Below are positions 1 to 5,292 of a stretch of 13,577 nucleotides of DNA, one piece after another. Source of the DNA: SVQP01 sp045658965. Its GTDB lineage: Bacteria > Bacillota > Clostridia > Oscillospirales > CAG-272. The notes under the pieces were generated by a model that had not been told where the DNA came from, made no database searches, and was given only the letters and a program-made list of their open reading frames with translations. The stretch lies in assembly GCA_045658965.1 (NCBI GenBank), contig JAZOVZ010000052.1, positions 1-13,577 of the forward strand, written 5' to 3'. Made by a program: the position numbers and the translations under genes. The first letter of the stretch is position 1. Every line of letters begins with the position of its first letter.

Positions 1-36
1 GTTTGTGTTGCCAAAAATCAAAAGGAGGTAAGCTGA
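1..36 (+). CDS. C-terminal tail of an upstream gene (partial)
   Basis: Frame 1 is open from the window edge and ends at TGA (34-36), giving the tail VCVAKNQKEVS. The reason to believe it is coding is the junction with the integrase: stop, one T, then ATG. The integrase ends in the same way (residues EVS, TGA, T, ATG), so the two gene junctions are near-copies of each other, and the SD of the next gene lies inside the last codons in both. Eleven residues are too few to name a product. A frame-2 ending at TAA (29-31) is possible but less similar to the second junction. Confidence 0.4.
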   Translation, partial: VCVAKNQKEVS

Positions 37-37
37 T

Positions 38-1249
38 ATGGCAAAGAAACTCAACAAAGACATCTCAGGCAGCGTGCAGGAAAAGCGCGGAATGCTGTAT
101 CTGGTGGTCAGCTACAAGGACCCCATCACGCAAAAACACAAGGTCAAATGGGTAGGCATGGGCGTGCCTGTGGGCTCTCCCAAGTCGGTTATCAACAAAG
201 CCGAGCGAGAGGCAAAGAATCAATTCGAAGCGCAGTACAAGCGTTATCTCGACGGCTATGACGATCCCACACAATATCCTCTTCTGCCTTTCCTCAACGA
301 CTGGCTCGACAAGGTTCATAAGCACAAGATCCAAGAGTCAACATATTACGGTTACAAGAGCCGAGTCAACGGAAAGATGAAAAAATACTTCGACACAAAG
401 ATCACCCTTGCCGATTGCAAGCCGAGGCTGATCCACGGCTTCTACGATTACCTGCGCGAGGACGGTGACAGCGAGCAGACGGTGCTTCACTACCACAACC
501 TGCTTCACACCGCCTTCGAATACGCCATCCGCCAAGAGATCCTTGAGTATAATCCCATGGACAGAGTGGAACGTCCGCAGGTGAAAAAGTTTGTTGGCGC
601 ATTCTACTCGGTGGACGAGGTCAAGGTGCTTCTTGAAAAAGCCAAGGAAGACGTCATCTATATCCCCATCGTACTTGCCGTCTACTGCGGTCTCCGCCGT
701 AGCGAAGCCCTCGGACTCTCATGGAGCAACATCGACTTCGAAAACGATAAGATCTTTATCGGGCAGAAGGTGATGGAAGTGGTTCGCGACGGTAAGATGC
801 AACAGATCATCAGCGATGAGATGAAGACCGAAAGCTCGCGCAGAAGCTTCAAAATGATTCCGGAGCTCAAGGAGATTCTCCTTGAACACCGAGAGCATCA
901 GGAGCTTTACCGCAAGCAATTCCGCAAGTCCTACAGCAAAAAATATGCGGATATGGTCTGCGTCAATCCCCTCGGTGAGTTGATTAAGCCGAGTTATATC
1001 ACGGCGCACTTCCCAACGCTTCTCCGACAGAACAACCTGCGAGACATTCGCTTCCACGACCTTCGACACACCTGCGCATCGCTTCTCGTATCGCTGGACG
1101 TGAATATGAAGGTTATTCAGAGATACCTCGGACACAGCAACATGAGTACGACGGCTGATATCTATTCACACCTCGATGCTAACGCTACGGGCGAAGCAGG
1201 TATGAAGCTCGGCAAGCTCCTTGCTGACGGAGAGAGTGAGGTGAGCTGA
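38..1249 (+). CDS. Tyrosine recombinase / integrase of a mobile element
   Basis: 403-residue phage/ICE-type integrase that would catalyse site-specific integration and excision. An N-terminal arm-binding-like region covers about residues 10-70 and a SAM-like core-binding domain about 80-180. The catalytic domain covers about 185-395 with the full set of active-site residues: R220 in GLRRSE, K263 in the beta-hairpin, H340 and R343 in HDLRH, H366 in LGHSNM, and the nucleophile Y376 in IYSHLD. The length is close to Tn916 Int (about 405 residues), and no residue is missing, so it should be active. The start is set by AAGGAGGT 8 nt before the ATG. The HTH gene follows after one base, so the two are co-transcribed. 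The target is probably the tRNA-Ser at 2852-2940, whose 3' end faces this element; that is inference, as the other element end is outside the window. Confidence 0.95.
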   Translation: MAKKLNKDISGSVQEKRGMLYLVVSYKDPITQKHKVKWVGMGVPVGSPKSVINKAEREAKNQFEAQYKRYLDGYDDPTQYPLLPFLNDWLDKVHKHKIQESTYYGYKSRVNGKMKKYFDTKITLADCKPRLIHGFYDYLREDGDSEQTVLHYHNLLHTAFEYAIRQEILEYNPMDRVERPQVKKFVGAFYSVDEVKVLLEKAKEDVIYIPIVLAVYCGLRRSEALGLSWSNIDFENDKIFIGQKVMEVVRDGKMQQIISDEMKTESSRRSFKMIPELKEILLEHREHQELYRKQFRKSYSKKYADMVCVNPLGELIKPSYITAHFPTLLRQNNLRDIRFHDLRHTCASLLVSLDVNMKVIQRYLGHSNMSTTADIYSHLDANATGEAGMKLGKLLADGESEVS

Positions 1250-1250
1250 T

Positions 1251-1838
1251 ATGATGACGCAAGAGGGTGAAATATCCTTGGAGCAACTCTACAAGATGCT
1301 TCATATCAGCAAACGAAAGGCGGCGTGGATGTTGAACAATGGAATCATTCCGTGCCGCATCCGTCCCACCAAGACACATCGATATGCCATCCGCCTTGAG
1401 GATGTGGAAGCCTATCTGCAAAAGAAACGAGCTGAGAGGCGCAAGGAGATCCCTGTGGGCATCTTCAACGCCAAACCGACAAAGCAAACGGTGGTGATCC
1501 ATAACCATCATCCGATGGATACTGTGAGAATCGCGGATTGCTATATCAAGGTGGCTGACGAGTGTAAGGACGCATTCAGAGACCACGTTGAGAAGCGCCT
1601 CCGCTACTTTCCCGACTCGTTCACGGCAGATAAGGCAGCCGACATCATGGGATATGCCAAAGGAACGGTATATGCGTATATTCAACAGAAACGTATCTTC
1701 GCCGTCCAGATCAGCGGCAAGTATATCGTTCCCAAGAGCGCTCTTGTGGAATTTCTCGTCGGCGACTTCGCCTTCGAGATCGTCCATAAGTCAACGTGGC
1801 ACATGAATACTATCCTCCAGTTTGCGGAGAAGGAGTAA
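1251..1838 (+). CDS. Double helix-turn-helix excisionase-like protein
   Basis: 195-residue protein with two MerR/excisionase-type winged-helix segments. The first (about residues 8-58) has the helix-turn-helix LEQLYKMLHISKRKAAWML followed by a wing and a helix ending LEDVEAYLQKK. The second (about 120-172) has the same plan: TADKAADIMGYAKGTVYAYI, a short strand pair and VPKSALVEFLV. A linker with a His-rich stretch (VIHNHHP) joins them. The start is ATG 1 nt after the integrase stop, with GAGGTG as SD; a second ATG follows directly. Typical excisionases carry one such domain in 60-110 residues, so the duplication is unusual. Its place directly after int, before a terminator, supports a role as recombination directionality factor or regulator. 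It could instead be purely a transcriptional regulator. Confidence 0.75.
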   Translation: MMTQEGEISLEQLYKMLHISKRKAAWMLNNGIIPCRIRPTKTHRYAIRLEDVEAYLQKKRAERRKEIPVGIFNAKPTKQTVVIHNHHPMDTVRIADCYIKVADECKDAFRDHVEKRLRYFPDSFTADKAADIMGYAKGTVYAYIQQKRIFAVQISGKYIVPKSALVEFLVGDFAFEIVHKSTWHMNTILQFAEKE

Positions 1839-1841
1839 AGC

Positions 1842-1879
1842 AAAACACAGCCTCACCATCGCGGTGGGGCTGTGTTTTT
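1842..1879. terminator. Bidirectional intrinsic terminator between the int operon and the tRNA-like RNA
   Basis: A 14-bp stem (AACACAGCCTCACC with GGTGGGGCTGTGTT, one G-U pair) closes a 5-nt loop and is followed by a T run on the plus strand. On the minus strand the A tract at its left edge supplies TTTT. It lies 4 nt after the HTH gene stop and about 31 nt beyond the CCA end of the tRNA-like RNA, so it can end both convergent transcripts. Confidence 0.88.
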
Positions 1880-1910
1880 GTTCTATGTGTAGTTAATATC
1901 GCCAAAATAA

Positions 1911-2013
1911 TGGTGGGCATTGAGGAATCGAACCTCAGTCTTCCCCTTCATAAACACACCAACGAGATTGATGTGCTTATGAAGGGGGAGGCTCTGCCAT
2001 TAAGCTAATGCCC
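1911..2013 (-). ncRNA. Aberrant tRNA-like RNA with a 20-bp hairpin in place of the anticodon arm
   Basis: Read on the minus strand, the 103-nt RNA has an acceptor stem GGGCATT/AATGCCC, a discriminator A, and an encoded CCA. The D arm is GCTT-AATGGCA-GAGC and the T arm is TGAGG-TTCGATT-CCTCA. Between D and T arms, nt 27-46 pair with nt 52-71 (20 bp, two G-U wobbles) around the loop TCTCG. Removing nt 38-67 (30 nt) leaves CCCC-TTCATAA-GGGG, a canonical loop with anticodon CAU (Met or Ile2). Acceptor plus T stems give only 11 bp because one A is shared, where tRNAs normally have 12, and there is one linker base before the D stem. It starts 8 nt after the stop of the HEPN gene on the same strand, so the two are probably one transcript. 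It is unlikely to decode normally; a decoy, antitoxin or guide-like RNA is possible. Confidence 0.7.
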
Positions 2014-2021
2014 GTGTTTTA

Positions 2022-2801
2022 TTATTTAAGCAACTTCACTACCTCTATTATTTGCTCTGAATAATCTTTTTCTTTTATTGGGTATATATGGGAAAAATAT
2101 TCATTTAGCATAGAATACATTCTTCTTGGATTATTATGATATTTAGAAGTCATCGCCACAAGTACATTGATATTCTTTTCAGCATGAGTTATCAAATCAT
2201 ATGTGGTATCATGATATATCCTCTCTGCAAGTTCTACTGCGGCTTTAGAGAACAATACTTGATCATCAAAAGTTAAAAGTTCAGCTTCATGAGGCGCATC
2301 GAGTTTTCCCAAAATTTTGATCATTTCTGCATTGTCTTTGCGATTTTCCAGGATTGTTTTTGCAGTCTTATATGCAACGGTTTTTTCTCCTGGCGTGCCA
2401 TGCATTATATGGTTTCGAACATGGCGATAAAAGTCACATATGTAATACAAAATCTTTACTTTGTGAGGAATATTGTCGTTGTAGATTCTTTTCAATATAA
2501 AGTCTAAATCCCATTTTTCCTCATTAGAGATAGGGCTTGCAATCAACGATACAAATCTTTCCAAAAACAACTCGAAACTTGTATGTATATTGATAATGTA
2601 ATTTTGAGCAATGCGAATATCCAACTCGCTGTGGAGCTCGCATATATTTAGACCATATTGCTTTGCATAATCCTGTAGCGAAAACGATTCATTTAATTTA
2701 TCTTTGAGTTCGTTTTGCATCGAACGTTGAGATAATTCGATATACTGATTAACTACGTTTCTATAGCCAAGTTCTTTTTTGAAATCGCTAAAAATGCTCA
2801 T
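2022..2801 (-). CDS. HEPN-motif protein, candidate RNase toxin or defence protein
   Basis: 259-residue soluble, mostly helical protein with no signal peptide or membrane segment. Residues 129-134 (RNHIMH, within YRHVRNHIMHG) match the HEPN catalytic signature: Arg, a polar residue, then His four residues later. The preceding helices (about 62-90 and 113-128) fit the four-helix HEPN bundle. HEPN domains with this motif are usually metal-independent RNases, and several cut tRNA anticodons; I cannot assign a subfamily. The start is fixed by GGAG 6 nt before ATG. The leader contains an 11-bp perfect palindrome. The gene is clearly more AT-rich than the integrase beside it and the host genes to the right, which suggests transfer. 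It sits between tRNA-Ser and the tRNA-like RNA, all on one strand. No MNT-type antitoxin gene is adjacent, so the RNA is the obvious partner. Confidence 0.7.
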   Translation of the reverse strand: MSIFSDFKKELGYRNVVNQYIELSQRSMQNELKDKLNESFSLQDYAKQYGLNICELHSELDIRIAQNYIINIHTSFELFLERFVSLIASPISNEEKWDLDFILKRIYNDNIPHKVKILYYICDFYRHVRNHIMHGTPGEKTVAYKTAKTILENRKDNAEMIKILGKLDAPHEAELLTFDDQVLFSKAAVELAERIYHDTTYDLITHAEKNINVLVAMTSKYHNNPRRMYSMLNEYFSHIYPIKEKDYSEQIIEVVKLLK

Positions 2802-2821
2802 GTTTTCTCCAATAAGTTAAG

Positions 2822-2847
2822 TGGCCACAACTATTAAGTTGTGGCCA
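2822..2847 (-). promoter_or_regulatory. Perfect palindrome in the leader of the HEPN gene
   Basis: TGGCCACAACT and AGTTGTGGCCA form an 11-bp perfect inverted repeat around ATTA. It lies 4 nt after the CCA of tRNA-Ser and about 20 nt before the HEPN start codon. No T run follows it on either strand, so it is a poor intrinsic terminator for tRNA-Ser. It could be an operator, a processing or attenuation hairpin in a tRNA-Ser/HEPN transcript, or an element-end inverted repeat. Confidence 0.6.
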
Positions 2848-2851
2848 TGAA

Positions 2852-2940
2852 TGGCGGAGGGAAAGGGATTCGAACCCTTGTGGGCGGGTGCCCAAACGGT
2901 TTTCAAGACCGCCTCGTTATGACCACTTCGATATCCCTCC
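2852..2940 (-). tRNA. tRNA-Ser (anticodon UGA)
   Basis: The 89-nt gene includes an encoded CCA. The acceptor stem GGAGGGA/TCCCTCC is perfect, the discriminator is G, and the anticodon loop CTTGAAA carries TGA (plus-strand 2903-2905). A long variable arm (GGGCACCCGCCC region) and the T arm AAGGG-TTCGAAT-CCCTT are typical of serine tRNAs. Its 3' end faces the integrase-bearing element, as is usual when a tRNA gene is the attachment site. Partial copies of its 5' half lie just upstream at 3089-3424. Confidence 0.96.
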
Positions 2941-3088
2941 GTATATGAAACTGCTTTCGCAGAAATCATCGGATATTCATTTTTTTTAGAAATATTTTTA
3001 GAAATGCGCTTTTATGATGTTTCGGAGTGCCCGAAAAGTCAGTGTTTACAAGGCTTTTCGAGATATTTGCGTCTTCTATGCTCGCAAA
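2941..3088. other. Gene-free DNA upstream of tRNA-Ser
   Basis: This AT-rich stretch holds no convincing ORF or ribosome binding site. It must contain the tRNA-Ser promoter, but I see no clear -35/-10 pair. A small hairpin CTGC-TTTC-GCAG lies at 2951-2962. The stretch joins directly to the first degenerate tRNA-Ser copy. Confidence 0.5.
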
Positions 3089-3129
3089 TTTTCAAGACCG
3101 CCTCGTTATGACCACTTCGATATGCCTCC
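3089..3129 (-). pseudogene. Degenerate tRNA-Ser 5' half, copy 1
   Basis: 40 of 41 bases match the tRNA-Ser gene from its 5' end through the anticodon loop; the single difference is C to G in the acceptor strand. The variable arm, T arm and 3' acceptor strand are absent, so no tRNA can fold. The match breaks off right after the anticodon loop, which fits a recombination crossover near the anticodon. Confidence 0.85.
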
Positions 3130-3156
3130 ATATTCAGTTGTTTGTTGGAGACTGAG
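3130..3156. repeat. 27-bp spacer repeat, copy 1
   Basis: This spacer starts ATATTCAGTTGT and ends next to the following tRNA fragment. It is matched by the 27 bp at 3324-3350 with only a few substitutions. Both copies sit between the 5' end of one tRNA-Ser fragment and the anticodon side of the next, so tRNA fragment plus spacer was duplicated as one unit, 194 bp apart. Confidence 0.8.
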
Positions 3157-3323
3157 CCAAACGGTTTTCAAGACTCGTGCCCGCCGCCGTCGCATAGTCA
3201 TTTGTGCGAGCCTCGATACTCTCGGCTCTGCAAATTCCTTGCTTTGGGCGGTATCGCTTCGCAAAAACGATACTCAATCGTTTTTTACTCGCTCACCCGT
3301 TATGACCACTTCGATATGCCTCC
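3157..3323 (-). pseudogene. Degenerate tRNA-Ser 5' half, copy 2, split by an insertion
   Basis: Two blocks match the tRNA-Ser gene. 3157-3174 covers the anticodon stem-loop exactly over 18 bases, and 3298-3323 covers the D arm and 5' acceptor strand with one mismatch in 26. Between them lie 123 bp unrelated to the tRNA. The inserted DNA is flanked by the direct repeat ACTCG (3173-3177 and 3287-3291), and contains an AT-rich hairpin AAAAACGA/TCGTTTTT (3263-3285). The 3' half of the tRNA is absent. Confidence 0.75.
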
Positions 3324-3350
3324 ATATTCAGTTGTGTTTTGGAGAATGAG
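3324..3350. repeat. 27-bp spacer repeat, copy 2
   Basis: Second copy of the spacer at 3130-3156, ending GGAGAATGAG where copy 1 ends GGAGACTGAG. It joins tRNA-Ser fragment 2 to fragment 3. Confidence 0.8.
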
Positions 3351-3424
3351 CCAAACGGCTTTCAAGACTCTCGCTCACCCATTATGACCACTTCGTGATC
3401 TCGGCTGTGCCGAGATACGCCTCC
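3351..3424 (-). pseudogene. Degenerate tRNA-Ser 5' half, copy 3, with hairpin insertion
   Basis: The most decayed copy. 3351-3368 matches the anticodon region at 17 of 18 bases, a short extra segment ending CTCGCTCAC follows, and then D-arm sequence resumes (TTATGACCACTTCG, ending 3395). The acceptor part after it is interrupted by a perfect 8-bp hairpin (ATCTCGGC-TGT-GCCGAGAT, 3398-3416) before CGCCTCC. The order of decay (copy 1 best, copy 3 worst) suggests successive events, with the oldest farthest from the intact tRNA. Confidence 0.7.
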
Positions 3425-3491
3425 ATATGTGGGACGCATTGTATTATAACACAAACTTTTACTTTTGGCAAGGGTTTTCTGAATATAATTT

Positions 3492-3513
3492 CAAAAAACC
3501 TCTTGCGCAAAAG
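3492..3513 (-). terminator. Weak intrinsic terminator after the murC cluster
   Basis: On the minus strand CTTTT-GCGC-AAGAG folds as a 5-bp stem with one G-U pair and is followed by GGTTTTTTG. It lies about 40 nt beyond the stop of the YjbR-like gene. The short stem makes this tentative; a second small hairpin (ATAGC/GCTAT, 3523-3537) lies between. Confidence 0.4.
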
Positions 3514-3553
3514 TATTGTGAGATAGCTCAGTGCTATATATTATGCCATAACA

Positions 3554-3922
3554 TTACCTGCGCTTCTTTTTCTCCTTTGTTGCCTCGAAGCTGACGCTTG
3601 CAAGGAACTGTATCAGATCCTCGGGGGCGTCGGGCAGCAGCACCGAGATCCAATGCAGCTTATTCATGTGGTAGGCGGGATAGATGCCGTCATCTGCGCC
3701 AAACGAGCCGAACATTTCGGTCGGCAGCTTGAGATTGACCACGTCGATCACCTCATCGCTGTCAAGTCCGAATTTGCGTCGGCTGACGCGCATCACGATA
3801 CCGTACCATTTGCGCGTGTCGGCGTGCCGCAGCACCGCGGTTTCGAAATCTTCTTCGAAAGGATAGTCCGGCGACGTGCCGTACGTATCAAGGCAATATG
3901 CAAAAAATTCCTGCTTTGTCAT
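3554..3922 (-). CDS. MmcQ/YjbR-family protein
   Basis: 122-residue protein that resembles the MmcQ/YjbR family: an N-terminal helix opening MTKQEFFAYCLDTYG, a PDYPFEEDFETAVLRH segment, a beta-rich middle (YGIVMRVSRRKFG, VIDVVNLKLP), and the late signature GIYPAYHMNKLHWISVLL that in this family precedes a final helix. These proteins have a cradle-like fold and are called DNA-binding by similarity; the real function is unknown. A basic tail (KEKKKRR) ends the protein. The start is set by AGGAGGT 6 nt before ATG. It is last in the minus-strand cluster, 48 bp after the MBL-fold lipoprotein gene. Confidence 0.85.
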   Translation of the reverse strand: MTKQEFFAYCLDTYGTSPDYPFEEDFETAVLRHADTRKWYGIVMRVSRRKFGLDSDEVIDVVNLKLPTEMFGSFGADDGIYPAYHMNKLHWISVLLPDAPEDLIQFLASVSFEATKEKKKRR

Positions 3923-3970
3923 CGCCGGACCTCCTGTCTGCTTTTGGGTTAAAATTAGTATCGCAAAGGA

Positions 3971-5278
3971 TTATTTTCTCTTATATTCCGGCATGGAAAG
4001 CGCGGCGTCGTCGGCGAAGGTGGTACCCCATTCGCGTGTAAACTGACCCACACCCGCGATCAGGATCTCCTTGGTGTAGGAGCGCTCCTCCAGCGCCATA
4101 CGCACGTCGTAGTGACGCTCCTTCTGGTCATACAGCCACTGGTTGCAGGGGTACGCCAGAATGGACGCCTCGACCAGCTCATAGAACGCCAGCGGCACGT
4201 CCTCAACGCCGTGGTGAGAGACCTGGCAATAATTGCTCTTGAGGTAGTCGCCGTACACGTCGGTCATCAGGTTGGTTCCCTCTTTGCCGATATCTCCCGT
4301 GAACAGCGCGCTGTAATCCTCGGTATAGATTCGGGTCACAAGGCTGGAATTATTGAAGTAATTATTGTGGTCGCCGACCTTGAACAGATCGTCCGCAGCA
4401 AGCAGCACCTCCATTTTGAAGTCGCCTAAAACAAACTCCATGCCGGTATGTGCATACACGGTCTTAGCACCCAGCTTTTCAATATCCGCGTGGATATCAC
4501 CGTTAAAGTAATTGTCACCGCCGATCTTCTTAGCCAGATTCTCCTCAATGGGGGCAAAGATCACGTACTCGACCTCCACCTTATCTGCCTTTTTATTGCA
4601 AACGTAGGAGAATGCGGGGTGATGGTCGTCGTGCGAGTGCGTCAGCACCCATGCGCGAATCAGGGGTTTTCCCTCACCCGTGTGAAGCTCTTCAATCTGG
4701 GCAAGCACCTTGGTAGCGCGCTTTTCATAAGAGCCGTCGTACACGATAAACGAGCCGTCGGGCAGCTGCACGATATAGCACATGCCGTTGACGTTAGAGC
4801 TATCACGCATTTGCGTGACCGAGGGCTTGACGCTGCCCTGTGCAATTTCGGGGCTTTGTGCGGGCGGCAGTGTGTCGCCTGCGGTATCCGACAGCACGAC
4901 GTTGAGCTCTCCGTTATACTTGAACCAATAGATATGCGCCATAAATTCGCCGTTGACCAGCGTTGCAAACAAATTGCCTGCCTTTTCGCTCTCGGCATAG
5001 ATCTCGCAGCCTCTTTGCAGATAGTACGAACGCACACCTGCAAAATCCTCTGCGGTCTTGCCCGCGTACGTGCTCAGTACCGAATCATCCTGGCATTTGT
5101 AGGTGATATCCGCGTCGCCAAAGCTTGCGGGATCAATGGGATCGGGAAGCGTTTCGACTTCAGCCTCGGTTTCGGTCGGATCGTCTGTTCCCTGCTCTTG
5201 GTTGCAAGCCGCCATGGGCAGCAGCATGACGATCAGCAGCAACCACAAGGTCATTTTGACTAATACGTTGTTTTTCAT
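3971..5278 (-). CDS. Lipoprotein with ComEC-like metallo-beta-lactamase domain
   Basis: 435 residues from the chosen start. A lipoprotein signal peptide has a hydrophobic core (LWLLLIVMLLP) and the lipobox MAAC with Cys25, then an acidic Thr/Glu-rich linker. The metal-binding motif THSHDDHH (His214, His216, Asp218, His219) is followed later by FTGDIG and VSHHG, the order seen in MBL-fold hydrolases related to the ComEC C-terminal domain. It should sit on the outer face of the membrane and hydrolyse an unknown, possibly phosphodiester, substrate. I chose the ATG at 5278 because AAAGGA lies 9-10 nt upstream and the signal peptide then has normal length. An in-frame ATG at 5296 overlaps the upstream stop (ATGA) and would add MKGCAN. 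It is co-oriented with the EEP hydrolase gene upstream, suggesting a shared extracellular substrate only loosely. Confidence 0.85.
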   Translation of the reverse strand: MKNNVLVKMTLWLLLIVMLLPMAACNQEQGTDDPTETEAEVETLPDPIDPASFGDADITYKCQDDSVLSTYAGKTAEDFAGVRSYYLQRGCEIYAESEKAGNLFATLVNGEFMAHIYWFKYNGELNVVLSDTAGDTLPPAQSPEIAQGSVKPSVTQMRDSSNVNGMCYIVQLPDGSFIVYDGSYEKRATKVLAQIEELHTGEGKPLIRAWVLTHSHDDHHPAFSYVCNKKADKVEVEYVIFAPIEENLAKKIGGDNYFNGDIHADIEKLGAKTVYAHTGMEFVLGDFKMEVLLAADDLFKVGDHNNYFNNSSLVTRIYTEDYSALFTGDIGKEGTNLMTDVYGDYLKSNYCQVSHHGVEDVPLAFYELVEASILAYPCNQWLYDQKERHYDVRMALEERSYTKEILIAGVGQFTREWGTTFADDAALSMPEYKRK

Positions 5279-5292
5279 GTTGGCGCATCCTT

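Noticed and set aside
1796..2008. Plus-strand ORF of 70 codons after the HTH gene
   Set aside because: It overlaps the end of the HTH gene, the terminator and the tRNA-like RNA, and has no SD.
1911..2013. Group I intron or archaeal-type tRNA intron in the tRNA-like RNA
   Set aside because: The insertion is only 30 nt, far too short for a group I intron, and the continuous helix lacks the bulge-helix-bulge form needed by archaeal splicing endonuclease.
1911..2013. Selenocysteine tRNA
   Set aside because: tRNA-Sec has a longer acceptor/T stack (13 bp), a long D stem and a long variable arm. This RNA has an 11-bp stack, a 4-bp D stem and a short variable region.
3014..3349. Plus-strand ORF of 111 codons, and a second one at 3142-3387
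   Set aside because: Both read through the tRNA-Ser fragments and spacer repeats. There is no SD, the product is rich in Arg/Ser/Phe without a domain pattern, and repeats in the DNA explain the repeated peptide segments.
3089..3424. CRISPR array reading of the repeats upstream of tRNA-Ser
   Set aside because: The repeated units are tRNA-Ser sequence, of unequal spacing and length, interrupted by insertions, and no cas gene is present.
4448..5263. 271-codon plus-strand ORF
   Set aside because: It is antisense to the MBL lipoprotein gene, whose motifs, signal peptide and start are convincing. Long antisense ORFs are expected in GC-rich coding DNA.
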